A stretch of 6,750 bases of DNA from Planctomycetaceae bacterium (GTDB taxonomy: Bacteria; Planctomycetota; Planctomycetia; Planctomycetales; Planctomycetaceae). Below the pieces are notes generated by a model, which did not search any database, was not told where the DNA came from, and worked only from the letters and a program-made list of their open reading frames with translations. Each line of letters starts with the position of its first letter. Position 1 is the first letter of the stretch. Positions 1 to 6,207 of this stretch are shown in pieces. The position numbers and the translations under genes are program-made. The stretch covers positions 1-6,750 of the forward strand of contig WFOZ01000283.1 in the NCBI GenBank assembly GCA_015487825.1, read 5' to 3'.

Positions 1-13
1 ACTTGCTGCAAGT
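1..13. other. Short perfect dyad after the large membrane-protein gene
   Basis: ACTTGC-T-GCAAGT is a perfect 6-bp inverted repeat around one central base. It starts 18 bases beyond the stop codon of the minus-strand gene at 32-2401. It could be part of that gene's transcription terminator, but the window ends here, so no following T-run can be judged. The stem is short and could be chance. Confidence 0.2.
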
Positions 14-31
14 CCTTACCAACACAACAAC

Positions 32-2401
32 TTAGTACGCGCTGGCCCTGTTAAACAGCCCGATGTGCGAAAGCACGAGAATGCCGATACCAATAGTCAC
101 ACAGAAGATTTCCAGTTTCTGCCAGCGGGAGAGATCGACCAGCACGTTCAGTAAAATGAAAATCTGAGCCGAAAGACAAACCGAGCCGATGATATAAATC
201 CGCTTCCAGAGGCCGTTCAAAGATAGCACGATCCCGGCGGCACCGGCCAGAATGGTTAAAAACAGACTCAGTAGTTCAAGCCAGCCTGCAAATTGACCAC
301 TTTGAACCGAATAACTGATATGAATTTCGTTAGCTGCATGGTTGAACGCCGTAAACATCGCAACCAGCAGCACTGCATTTCCCGATTGATAGAAAGGCAG
401 CCCTGGGCCGCGAACCACTTTTCTCGCTTCTCGGTGTTCGCTGTAGCGGACTTCTTCTTTCAGTCCGATAAATCGCGCGGCGATCAGGCTGATCACACCC
501 AGAATCGAGTAGACCACGACATACCACTGCGGCGCGATACTTAAGTAACCACTGAATTGCCAGATGGCTCCACATAACGATGCGGCTGCAAAATAGATAT
601 TGATACTACGTTTTCGCAACCAGCCGGCCAGAGAATAAAACGCCATCGCTTCAAGAAACAGAAGCCCGACAAACAGACTGACCCTGCTTCCCTGGGGAAC
701 GTACAGAAGTGATTGCCCCTGTGCCAGAGAGGCCCAGAAAACATGCAACAGCACGACTGCGGTCCCGACATGAGCCACACCGTACAGCGGAACTTCCGGG
801 AATTTTCCTCGCCAGAAACGGGACGCAATTAAATAACAAACCGGAATCAGTATCAAAACAGGGGCACGTTGACTCCATTGATCCCAGGCAAACAGATGTA
901 ACGAGGCGCTGGCTGCAATCATCAACGCAGCTGCACTGAGAAAGAAATACTGTGCAGAAACACGTGGCTGGCTTTTCCACGTAAAGACCTGGATCGCTCG
1001 TGAACAAACAGCAGAAAACAGAGTCGCTGCGACGAAGCCCCATGTGAATTCATAATGATTCTGCAGGTTGCCGTAATCTGCTTTGATTGCCCCGAAATGC
1101 AGCATCAATGCCCAGAGAACCGCAATGGCTGAAAGCCCTGAAGCCATCGTCGTGATCGCACCATCGAACTGTCTGTTCTGTTTAAGCAGGAAGTGATTGA
1201 CCACATGCAGCAGCAACGCCGTCCCTGCCAGAAAGGCGATCATCCCTTCCTGTTGAATATTAAGAGCTTTGAACAACGTCACTTCAGCCATTACCAGACA
1301 AAAGCCGGCACACCCGGTTGCCCAGCGAGTCCGTTTGACAAACAAAGAGGAATAAAGCGAAGCATAAACCCCCGCCAGCCAGAGTCCGCAGGCCAGCACA
1401 TAATGATTTGCGATATTAATCGGAAACTGGTCCGGCAACCGGAAAAGCCCACGCTGAAACAGAGGGAAACCATTGAGCAGCTCCACTCCCCAGGTGATGC
1501 TCTGGCAGGCAAACAGGAAACCGATCGCGACCAGCATTTGAATCTGCCCGCTCCAGAACAACGGCATGCCATATTTTTCGCGAGGAAATTCAGAAGAATC
1601 TTCCGGGAAAATACGTCCCGCGTGAAGCGAAATCATTCCCAGTACAACCAGATAAAGACTGAAATGCGTTGAATTTGTCAGATTCCCCTGATCAGCAAGT
1701 AGAAGCAGTACGGTCATTGTAATGCCAGCCTGAGCCGCATACAGAAACATCGGATCGCGCAGAATTCTTACTGTTGCAAAATAGAACAGACAGCAGACAA
1801 CTCCCCCCAGCCAAAGGTGGTCCGTAATAAGAATTAAACCTTGCGAGTGATAGAACCAGAGATTCAGAGGCATCACCACGCAGCCAAGAAACGTAACCGC
1901 CTGACCGGCGACCTGATACTTCGTTTTTAATTTCAGCCACCAGCCTGTTGCCAGTACAAGCAAGGTTCCTGTCCCCAGAAACGCCGCGACAACAATTTTG
2001 TTCTCGAATATTTTCATACTGATCAACCAGACCAGCAGTCCCAGAATTGCGAGCGCTCCTCCCAATAAAAGCATCCATTGAATACTGCGAGGGTCGAGCA
2101 GGGCTTCAAACATTCGCTTAAGAACGGACGATTTATTTTCGGCAGAGGCTACCGCTGTTTCCTCGCCGGGAGGATCGACATATTCGGTAATCTTATGAGA
2201 AAAATCGGGGACAGCCTCGCCCGATTCCGCAGTCGCTTCTGTGTTTGTAGAATCGTCGACAGATTCTTCCGATGTTGAGTCCTCTGCAGCTAGCGGGATA
2301 TCAACCATCTTCCCACACATCGGACACTCTGCCCGTTTGCCCGCAAAACTGGCAACCGCCTTTAGTTTTGTACCGCAAACACAATCAACGAATATCGACA
2401 T
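32..2401 (-). CDS. Zinc-ribbon, many-pass membrane protein (function unknown)
   Basis: A 789-residue protein. Residues 1-35 form a compact zinc ribbon with Cys7, Cys9, Cys26 and Cys29 (CxC…CPMC), a form common at the N-terminus of planctomycete proteins. Residues ~38-95 are a Ser/Thr/Glu-rich, probably disordered linker. From about residue 108 to the end there are roughly 20 hydrophobic membrane segments separated by short loops, with longer hydrophilic loops near 265-280 and 645-668. By eye, residues ~160-300 and ~535-690 align with each other, indicating an internal duplication (see findings). The start is chosen because the ATG at 2401 precedes the zinc ribbon and the next in-frame Met (28) would remove two ligands; no strong ribosome site is visible. 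The architecture recalls DUF2157/DUF2339-like polytopic proteins, but I cannot assign a family. The protein should sit in the inner membrane with the ribbon probably cytoplasmic. Existence is certain; role is unknown. Confidence 0.9.
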   Translation of the reverse strand: MSIFVDCVCGTKLKAVASFAGKRAECPMCGKMVDIPLAAEDSTSEESVDDSTNTEATAESGEAVPDFSHKITEYVDPPGEETAVASAENKSSVLKRMFEALLDPRSIQWMLLLGGALAILGLLVWLISMKIFENKIVVAAFLGTGTLLVLATGWWLKLKTKYQVAGQAVTFLGCVVMPLNLWFYHSQGLILITDHLWLGGVVCCLFYFATVRILRDPMFLYAAQAGITMTVLLLLADQGNLTNSTHFSLYLVVLGMISLHAGRIFPEDSSEFPREKYGMPLFWSGQIQMLVAIGFLFACQSITWGVELLNGFPLFQRGLFRLPDQFPINIANHYVLACGLWLAGVYASLYSSLFVKRTRWATGCAGFCLVMAEVTLFKALNIQQEGMIAFLAGTALLLHVVNHFLLKQNRQFDGAITTMASGLSAIAVLWALMLHFGAIKADYGNLQNHYEFTWGFVAATLFSAVCSRAIQVFTWKSQPRVSAQYFFLSAAALMIAASASLHLFAWDQWSQRAPVLILIPVCYLIASRFWRGKFPEVPLYGVAHVGTAVVLLHVFWASLAQGQSLLYVPQGSRVSLFVGLLFLEAMAFYSLAGWLRKRSINIYFAAASLCGAIWQFSGYLSIAPQWYVVVYSILGVISLIAARFIGLKEEVRYSEHREARKVVRGPGLPFYQSGNAVLLVAMFTAFNHAANEIHISYSVQSGQFAGWLELLSLFLTILAGAAGIVLSLNGLWKRIYIIGSVCLSAQIFILLNVLVDLSRWQKLEIFCVTIGIGILVLSHIGLFNRASAY

Positions 2402-2429
2402 GACGGACTTTCAGAAATGCAGGTGAACA

Positions 2430-2448
2430 GTGCAGGGATTCCTTGCAC
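2430..2448. promoter_or_regulatory. Imperfect hairpin in the leader of the membrane-protein gene
   Basis: On the minus strand GTGCAAGG-AAT-CCCTGCAC can form a hairpin with seven of eight pairs and a 3-base loop, 28 bases upstream of the ATG at 2401. The rest of 2402-2496 is a leader without a clear promoter; the best -10-like hexamer is TAGTAT just upstream of the hairpin, without a good -35. The hairpin could be a protein-binding site or leader structure; chance cannot be excluded. Confidence 0.2.
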
Positions 2449-2496
2449 CATACTACACAATTGAAGCCTCTTGTACACTCATTCGAGTCGTTAAAA

Positions 2497-2622
2497 CTAC
2501 TGCGGATTGTTTTCAGGCAGACTTAACACTTCATAGCGCAAGATGGAAGCACCGGCTTCAACAGAAACCATAGCAAGTGCCCATGCGATTAAAAGCCCGG
2601 TGATATTTCCTGTTAGATGCAC
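2497..2622 (-). CDS. Possible 41-residue single-pass membrane peptide
   Basis: An open frame starting at GTG (2620-2622) and ending in TAG (2497-2499) gives a 41-residue peptide. Residues ~5-28 are strongly hydrophobic (TGNITGLLIAWALAMVSVEA, then GASIL), followed by a polar tail with Arg29, Glu31 and a C-terminal PENNPQ. This resembles a small membrane protein rather than random translation. It begins 23 bases after the fabI stop on the same strand, so it could be the second gene of a fabI transcript. Against it: the start is GTG, no Shine-Dalgarno sequence precedes it, and an in-frame stop lies four codons upstream of the GTG's immediate context. It could also be the remnant of a longer gene. 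I do not recognise a family. Confidence 0.27.
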   Translation of the reverse strand: MHLTGNITGLLIAWALAMVSVEAGASILRYEVLSLPENNPQ

Positions 2623-2645
2623 GGTAAAGCGTGAGCTTCAACAGC

Positions 2646-3455
2646 TTACCATTTGAGTGGAGCGTCTGGTGGTGGGCCGCCCATGACATGGTAGCCGGCA
2701 TCGACATGCAGGTTTTCACCGGTAATGCCGCTGGCCGCGTCGCTCATCAGAAACGCGCCGGACTTACCAACTTCCGCAGGAGTGATATTTCGACGCATTG
2801 GTGAAAAGTTATCGTATAGTTTCACCATCAGGTCGAATTCTCCGACGGCTGAAGAGCTGAGAGTTTTCAACGGGCCGGCACTAAGGGCGTTGACGCGAAA
2901 GCCTTCTGTGCCGAGATCGTAAGCCAAATATTCGACAGCTTGTTCAAGTGCAGATTTACAAACTCCCATCAGATTGTAACCGGGCATTACCTGCTCGCCG
3001 CCCAGATAGGTCAGTGTGAGAATGTTACCGCCTGGTGCGAGGATTTTTCGGGCACGGCTTGCCAACGAAATTAAACTGTAGCAACTGATTTCCATCGCCA
3101 TCTTGAAGCCGTCCCTAGAAACATCACGTACAGGACCTTTCAAGTCTTCCATCGGGGCGTAGGCGATGGAATGCAGGACAAAATCGATTTCGCCAAACTC
3201 TTCTTTTGCTTTGGCAAAAACGGCGTCAAGATGCTCATCATTCTGCACATCACACGGCATGCAGAAGGTGGCGAAATCATCGACAAGTTTTCGGAGTCTG
3301 CGTTCCATTCGTGGTCGTGATGGTTCTTTATCGGGCAGATGCGTAAAGCCCATCTCTGCTCCCTCGGCTCGCAACTGCTGTGTAATCGCCCAAGCGATAC
3401 TGTAATCGTTGGCAATGCCGAAGACTAATCCCTTTTTGCCGGTAAACAGCCCCAT
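2646..3455 (-). CDS. fabI: Enoyl-[acyl-carrier-protein] reductase (NADH), FabI
   Basis: A 269-residue protein, close to the usual FabI length (~260). FabI performs the last step of each fatty-acid elongation cycle in the cytoplasm, reducing trans-2-enoyl-ACP with NADH. It is a divergent short-chain dehydrogenase with a Rossmann fold. Visible hallmarks are the nucleotide-binding [12 protein letters not shown] at residues 13-24, HSIAYAP at 95-101, the catalytic Tyr150 and Tyr160-(6 residues)-Lys167 in [18 protein letters not shown], then SAGPLKTL at 192-199 and the C-terminal [13 protein letters not shown]. Ala98 occupies the position of E. coli Gly93, as in Staphylococcus-type FabI. An Arg-rich stretch ([10 protein letters not shown], 47-56) sits where E. 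coli has a plainer loop. The ATG at 3455 is supported by GGGAG eight bases upstream and by the standard N-terminus. The gene is transcribed away from the palindromic element at 3498-3654. Confidence 0.97.
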   Translation of the reverse strand: MGLFTGKKGLVFGIANDYSIAWAITQQLRAEGAEMGFTHLPDKEPSRPRMERRLRKLVDDFATFCMPCDVQNDEHLDAVFAKAKEEFGEIDFVLHSIAYAPMEDLKGPVRDVSRDGFKMAMEISCYSLISLASRARKILAPGGNILTLTYLGGEQVMPGYNLMGVCKSALEQAVEYLAYDLGTEGFRVNALSAGPLKTLSSSAVGEFDLMVKLYDNFSPMRRNITPAEVGKSGAFLMSDAASGITGENLHVDAGYHVMGGPPPDAPLKW

Positions 3456-3463
3456 AACTCACT

Positions 3464-3468
3464 CTCCC
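3464..3468 (-). promoter_or_regulatory. Ribosome binding site of fabI
   Basis: GGGAG on the minus strand, eight bases before the ATG at 3455. It is a good Shine-Dalgarno sequence at normal spacing and fixes the fabI start. Confidence 0.6.
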
Positions 3469-3497
3469 AATTTTCCAATAGACTGATGTATAATACG

Positions 3498-3654
3498 TTT
3501 TATATCATATAAGAACGTCTGTTAATTCAAAAGAAACAGGGACATTCCTGTCTGTTTTTTCTGCCTATGTCGCACAAGAGGGTAGACAGAAATGCCTACC
3601 CTCGAATCAACAATGTATTTTGAATTAACAGAAGTTCCGATATCTATGATAAAA
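3498..3654. repeat. Nested palindromic element, MITE-like
   Basis: A perfect 15-bp inverted repeat, TCTGTTAATTCAAAA at 3518-3532 and its complement at 3618-3632, is the core of longer imperfect arms. The outer flanks 3498-3517 and 3633-3654 also match as inverted copies (TTTTATATCATAT… against TTTTATCATAGATATC…) with small gaps. Inside the arms, GGACATTCCTGTCT (3540-3553) is mirrored by AGACAGAAATGCC (3584-3596) with one indel and one mismatch. At 3578-3585 and 3596-3603 an 8-bp perfect stem, GAGGGTAG/CTACCCTC, encloses a 10-base loop. The left interior (3534-3557) can also form AAACAG/CTGTTT followed by six T's. There is no coding potential. The structure fits a miniature inverted-repeat transposable element, a REP-like intergenic repeat, or a structured RNA. 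Copy number in the genome is unknown. Confidence 0.6.
3504..3530 (-). promoter_or_regulatory. Possible sigma-70-type promoter of fabI
   Basis: On the minus strand TTGAAT (3525-3530) and TATGAT (3504-3509) resemble -35 and -10 boxes, but the 15-base spacing is short. A second -10-like TATTAT lies at 3490-3495. The whole segment is in the left arm of the palindromic element, so if real the promoter is supplied by that element. This is pattern matching only. Confidence 0.25.
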
Positions 3655-4123
3655 TAGAAATAATGCCTGAAACGACTTAAATGCCACCAACGGTAAAACT
3701 CTTTGTGTGTTGCAAAAAATATTGATTGGGGGCTGCTGCCGAAACAAACCTGCCTTGCTGAGTCGTCCAAGAGTATCCTTCCTGACGTTTTCGTTCAACC
3801 CGTCTGGAATCTTCAGGCGACCATTCTGAAATGTTTGAATTCGGCTCCAAAAGGGAATTACGGTATCTCGCCGGCAGATTGCCCGATCAATTCGATTGAA
3901 CATTCTCTGCAAAACAACCAATATACAGTGTAGAATATCTTCAGATTACTGAAAACCCCATATATTTCAGTATCCTGCAGGTAGTCTTTGGGATTAATAG
4001 AGGTTCCCTGACATCTGAAATGGTCCTTGCCTGGTCTTTTTTCCCGCCCGGTACAGTCTGGTTCGCAACAGGACTGCAAATAACAGCAATTCAACACCTA
4101 TTAAAGCAGAAAAGAAAACGGAT
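3655..4123. other. Long intergenic stretch without a convincing gene
   Basis: About 470 bases between the palindromic element and the Dabb gene. Open frames exist on both strands: a 76-residue plus frame at 3703-3933, a 98-residue minus frame ending in the palindrome at 3625, and a 79-residue minus frame at 3858-4097. Their translations show no recognisable domain, no signal peptide and no ribosome site, and they overlap one another. The 98-residue minus frame has the most protein-like composition (RIDRAICRRDTVIPFWSRIQ and onward) and could be a decayed gene. A modest imperfect hairpin, CAGTC…GACTG, lies at 4054-4076. Control elements for the gene at 4124 are presumably here, but I see no clear -35/-10 pair. 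Confidence 0.4.
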
Positions 4124-4432
4124 ATGTTAGCACATATTGTCTATTTTACCTTGAAGGATAACTCAGAACAGGAAAAGCAGAGGCTTGTTGATGCTTGTCA
4201 TCGCTATTTGAAAGAACACGCCGGCGTTACTTTTTTTGCAGCCGGGACGCTCGGCGAAGAGTTTCGACGCGATGTAAATGATCGTAATTACGATGTTTCG
4301 CTGCATGTCTACTTCACAGACAAAGCTGCCCACGATGTCTACCAGACAATGCCAGAGCATTTGACATTCATTGCAGAAAATAAAGAAAACTGGGAGAAGG
4401 TACGTGTATTTGATTCCTATGTCACCATGTAG
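4124..4432 (+). CDS. Dabb-domain (stress-responsive A/B barrel) protein
   Basis: A 102-residue single-domain protein matching the Dabb family (dimeric alpha/beta barrel, 'stress responsive A/B barrel'). The typical start LAHIVYFTLKD is at residues 2-12. A helix (14-30) follows, then strand VTFFAAGTL (35-43), the VNDRNYDVSLHVYFTD strand region (51-66), a helix AAHDVYQTMPEHLTFI (68-83), and a final strand VRVFDSYV (93-100). About 100 residues is the full usual length. Such proteins are small soluble cytoplasmic dimers; members range from stress-induced plant proteins to bacterial proteins of unknown substrate, so the family fold is clear but the reaction is not. The ATG at 4124 is preceded only by a purine-rich AAAGAAAACGG, a weak ribosome site. 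The next gene starts 39 bases downstream on the same strand, suggesting co-transcription. Confidence 0.88.
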   Translation: MLAHIVYFTLKDNSEQEKQRLVDACHRYLKEHAGVTFFAAGTLGEEFRRDVNDRNYDVSLHVYFTDKAAHDVYQTMPEHLTFIAENKENWEKVRVFDSYVTM

Positions 4433-4471
4433 CGTTCTCCGGTTCGACGTTGATTTTGAAGTTTCTTTTCT

Positions 4472-5626
4472 ATGACTGATTCACCACCACCAATTCCGGC
4501 TGAAACAGAGATCGATTCGGTTTCTGTTGATTCATCCATCAGCCAGGCCAAGAGTCGAATCTTCCCCTGCGAACAGTGCGGAGCCGATCTTGAATTTCAT
4601 ATTGGTACTCAGCAGTTGAAATGTCCTTACTGTGGTCATCAACACCAACTAAGTATTGATGCTGACGATGAACTTCAGGAGCGAGACTACGCTGTAGAAT
4701 TAAAACGATTAAGCGAACTACATTCTGGAAAGCAGGAAACTCTTTCCGGTTTGAAAGAAGTACAGTGCGATGCCTGTAACGGGACGGTCGCTTTTGAAGG
4801 GGCATTAACAAGTACACATTGCCCCTATTGCAATTCGCCCATTCAGCTCGATGAAATCCACGAACTTGATACGCGAATCTCTCCCGATGGGGTTCTGCCA
4901 TTTCAGATTACACGCCAGCAGGCTCATCGACTACTCGGCAATTGGGTAAAATCACTCTGGTTTGCTCCGAATGATTTCAAGAGGCAGGGCATTAAAGGAA
5001 AATTTAACGGCGTTTATATCCCTTACTGGACCTTTGACTCTTTCACTTCAAACGCATATCGAGGGCAGCGCGGCGTAGAATATAGAGTTACTGTCGGGAC
5101 GGGGAAAAATCGCAGAACGGTAACAAAAGTTCGCTGGTATCCGGCTTCCGGATCATTCCAACGCTTTTTTGATGACGTCCTTGTTCCTGCCTCAAGTGGG
5201 CTTTCCAGTGAACTAATCCGTGGGATTGAGCCGTGGCCGTTACGGCAAAAAACGCTTCCGTTTACACGGGAAGCACTGGCAGGGTATCTGGCAAGAACAT
5301 ATGAACTGGAATTGGATGAAGGTTTTGAGCAGGCAAAAGTTCGAATTGCAGAAGCAATCCGCAATGATGTACGAAGACGGATCGGTGGAGATCGGCAGCG
5401 AATTCATCATATTGATACTGCTCATTCTGCGATTACGTTCAAATACCTCTTCCTGCCGATCTGGCTGCTTTCCTACCGCTACAAACAAAAAGTGTATCAG
5501 ATAATGATGAATGCAGCGACCGGGAAAGTGGCAGGCAAACGCCCCTACAGCTGGTGGAAAATTGCAGGAGTCGTTTTACTGACCATCGCGATCATACTGG
5601 CAGGCTACTTCCTCATCCAAGGATGA
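4472..5626 (+). CDS. Double zinc-ribbon protein with C-terminal membrane anchor
   Basis: A 384-residue protein. Residues 1-30 are a polar, Pro/Ser-rich lead. Two TFIIB-like zinc ribbons follow: Cys33/Cys36/Cys51/Cys54 (CEQC…CPYC) and Cys99/Cys102/Cys117/Cys120 (CDAC…CPYC), joined by an acidic helical linker (62-95). The conserved family core follows: [12 protein letters not shown] (162-173), [11 protein letters not shown] (180-190), YRGQRG (196-201), [13 protein letters not shown] (232-244), and a charged helix with [10 protein letters not shown] and [12 protein letters not shown] (283-312). It ends with PYSWWKIAG and one membrane segment (~362-382) with a tiny tail. Relatives are frequently annotated 'primosomal protein N' / superfamily II helicase', but no Walker A, DEAD box or other helicase motif is present. 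Two ribbons plus a membrane anchor recall Bacillus YdjG, a partner in PspA-type membrane stress responses; that is an analogy, not a demonstrated homology. No Shine-Dalgarno precedes the ATG. The stop codon lies inside the hairpin at 5611-5628. Confidence 0.88.
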   Translation: MTDSPPPIPAETEIDSVSVDSSISQAKSRIFPCEQCGADLEFHIGTQQLKCPYCGHQHQLSIDADDELQERDYAVELKRLSELHSGKQETLSGLKEVQCDACNGTVAFEGALTSTHCPYCNSPIQLDEIHELDTRISPDGVLPFQITRQQAHRLLGNWVKSLWFAPNDFKRQGIKGKFNGVYIPYWTFDSFTSNAYRGQRGVEYRVTVGTGKNRRTVTKVRWYPASGSFQRFFDDVLVPASSGLSSELIRGIEPWPLRQKTLPFTREALAGYLARTYELELDEGFEQAKVRIAEAIRNDVRRRIGGDRQRIHHIDTAHSAITFKYLFLPIWLLSYRYKQKVYQIMMNAATGKVAGKRPYSWWKIAGVVLLTIAIILAGYFLIQG

Positions 5627-5628
5627 GG
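5611..5628. terminator. Hairpin at convergent gene ends
   Basis: CCTCATCC-AA-GGATGAGG is a perfect 8-bp inverted repeat, with about 7 bp usable once a realistic loop is allowed. It includes the TGA stop (5624-5626) of the zinc-ribbon gene and lies between two convergent genes whose ends are 35 bp apart. No T-run follows on either strand, so it is not a canonical intrinsic terminator. It may be a weak bidirectional terminator or an mRNA 3'-end stabiliser. Confidence 0.35.
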
Positions 5629-5661
5629 CATCGGTTCCACTTTTGATTTCGAGGCCGTTGC

Positions 5662-5991
5662 TTACCAGCCGTAATATACACCGAAGCCATGACCGGGATA
5701 ATACGGTGCATAGCCAACGCCGTAAGGTATATGGTTATACCGCCCGTAATTGTAACCACTGTAGTAACCGTAGCCACGACCGCTGTAGTAATGCCCGTGG
5801 TAGTGGGAAGGACCATATCCTGAATATCGGTACCGATACCGATAGGACGGTGCCCGCCAGGAATAAGCAGGGGCATATTGACGGTAGCTGTAACTCCCCC
5901 GATAACAGCGATGTCGGGCCTGAGCATCCTGAACGGATCCAGCTAACACGAAACCAGTCGCTAACAGACTCAGCACTAACAAGTTTCTCAT
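5662..5991 (-). CDS. Small secreted Tyr-rich low-complexity protein
   Basis: A 109-residue protein. Residues 1-25 form a classical signal peptide: MRN, hydrophobic LLVLSLLATGFVLAG, then SVQDAQA with cleavage predicted after Ala25. The mature part (~84 residues) contains 25 tyrosines (about 30 %), with Gly, Arg, Ser and His making up most of the rest, in motifs such as RYRYRYSGYG, HGHYYSGRGYGYYSGY and a terminal VYYGW. There is one Cys (29) and very few acidic residues, so the mature chain is basic. The open frame continues 23 codons upstream, but the Met at 5991 is preferred because AAAGGAG lies seven bases before it and it begins the signal peptide. The location should be periplasm, cell surface or outside. 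Function is unknown; small basic Tyr/Gly-rich exported proteins are typical planctomycete accessory genes. Convergent with the zinc-ribbon gene and divergent from the protease gene. Confidence 0.8.
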   Translation of the reverse strand: MRNLLVLSLLATGFVLAGSVQDAQARHRCYRGSYSYRQYAPAYSWRAPSYRYRYRYSGYGPSHYHGHYYSGRGYGYYSGYNYGRYNHIPYGVGYAPYYPGHGFGVYYGW

Positions 5992-5998
5992 TGTTTCT

Positions 5999-6005
5999 CT
6001 CCTTT
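5999..6005 (-). promoter_or_regulatory. Strong ribosome binding site of the Tyr-rich gene
   Basis: AAAGGAG on the minus strand, seven bases before the ATG at 5991. It is the best Shine-Dalgarno in the window and decides the start in favour of the signal-peptide Met over the longer frame that begins at 6060. Confidence 0.7.
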
Positions 6006-6031
6006 GTTTTGAATATGAAACAACTCCTCCC

Positions 6032-6044
6032 GGTTCCTGGAACC
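6032..6044. promoter_or_regulatory. Perfect 13-bp palindrome upstream of the Tyr-rich gene
   Basis: GGTTCC-T-GGAACC is a perfect dyad with one central base, 41 bases before the ATG at 5991. On the minus strand a -10-like GATAAA precedes it immediately, so it would fall near the transcription start, a normal place for a repressor site. No -35 box is clear. Operator function is inferred. Confidence 0.3.
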
Positions 6045-6111
6045 ATTTTATCCCGCTCAAAGTAGAAAGACAGCGAAAATATTATTTCACGGAGAATATT
6101 AAAGAAGTTGA

Positions 6112-6142
6112 TATCAGTAGACTTGGCGAATCAAAACTGATA
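6112..6142. promoter_or_regulatory. Spaced inverted repeat around the protease promoter
   Basis: TATCAGT (6112-6118) and ACTGATA (6136-6142) are perfect inverted copies separated by 17 bases. The arms bracket the proposed -35 box and reach the proposed -10 box of the promoter at 6123-6150. This could be a two-site operator; seven-base arms can also arise by chance. Confidence 0.25.
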
Positions 6143-6150
6143 GCGATAAT
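6123..6150 (+). promoter_or_regulatory. Possible sigma-70-type promoter of the protease gene
   Basis: TTGGCG (6123-6128) and GATAAT (6145-6150) with a 16-base spacer resemble a sigma-70 promoter. It would give a leader of roughly 50 bases before the ATG at 6208. Planctomycete promoters are often poorly conserved, so confidence is modest. Confidence 0.35.
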
Positions 6151-6207
6151 TTATCTGGAATCCATTTCACGATTGAGAATAAATAGGTTTGAACAGGAAC
6201 ATCGCCA

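Noticed and set aside
651..1043. 130-codon minus-strand open frame inside the large membrane-protein gene
   Set aside because: It is a shadow of the 789-residue gene in another frame. Cys/Ser-rich composition, no domain, no ribosome site.
1193..1672. 159-codon plus-strand open frame opposite the membrane-protein gene
   Set aside because: Antisense to a clearly real gene. The translation is rich in Arg, Gln and His, as expected when hydrophobic codons are read in reverse, and has no recognisable domain.
2646..3455. Whether Ala98 in FabI marks acquired triclosan resistance (the E. coli Gly93 site)
   Set aside because: Alanine at this place is the natural residue in many FabI proteins, such as those of Staphylococcus, so it is not evidence of resistance.
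3534..3560. Hairpin followed by six T's that looks like an intrinsic terminator on the plus strand
   Set aside because: No plus-strand gene lies upstream for it to terminate. It is better explained as part of the palindromic element.
4040..4100. Possible tRNA-like GGTTCGCAA segment
   Set aside because: No acceptor stem, D-arm or anticodon arm can be placed around it; only a weak imperfect hairpin is present.
5992..6060. 23-codon N-terminal extension of the Tyr-rich protein
   Set aside because: It would bury the signal peptide inside the protein, and the AAAGGAG site points to the Met at 5991 instead.
5643..6065. 140-codon plus-strand open frame opposite the Tyr-rich gene
   Set aside because: Tyr/Arg/Gly codons on the minus strand leave the complementary frames open. 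The minus-strand frame has a signal peptide and a strong ribosome site; this one has neither.
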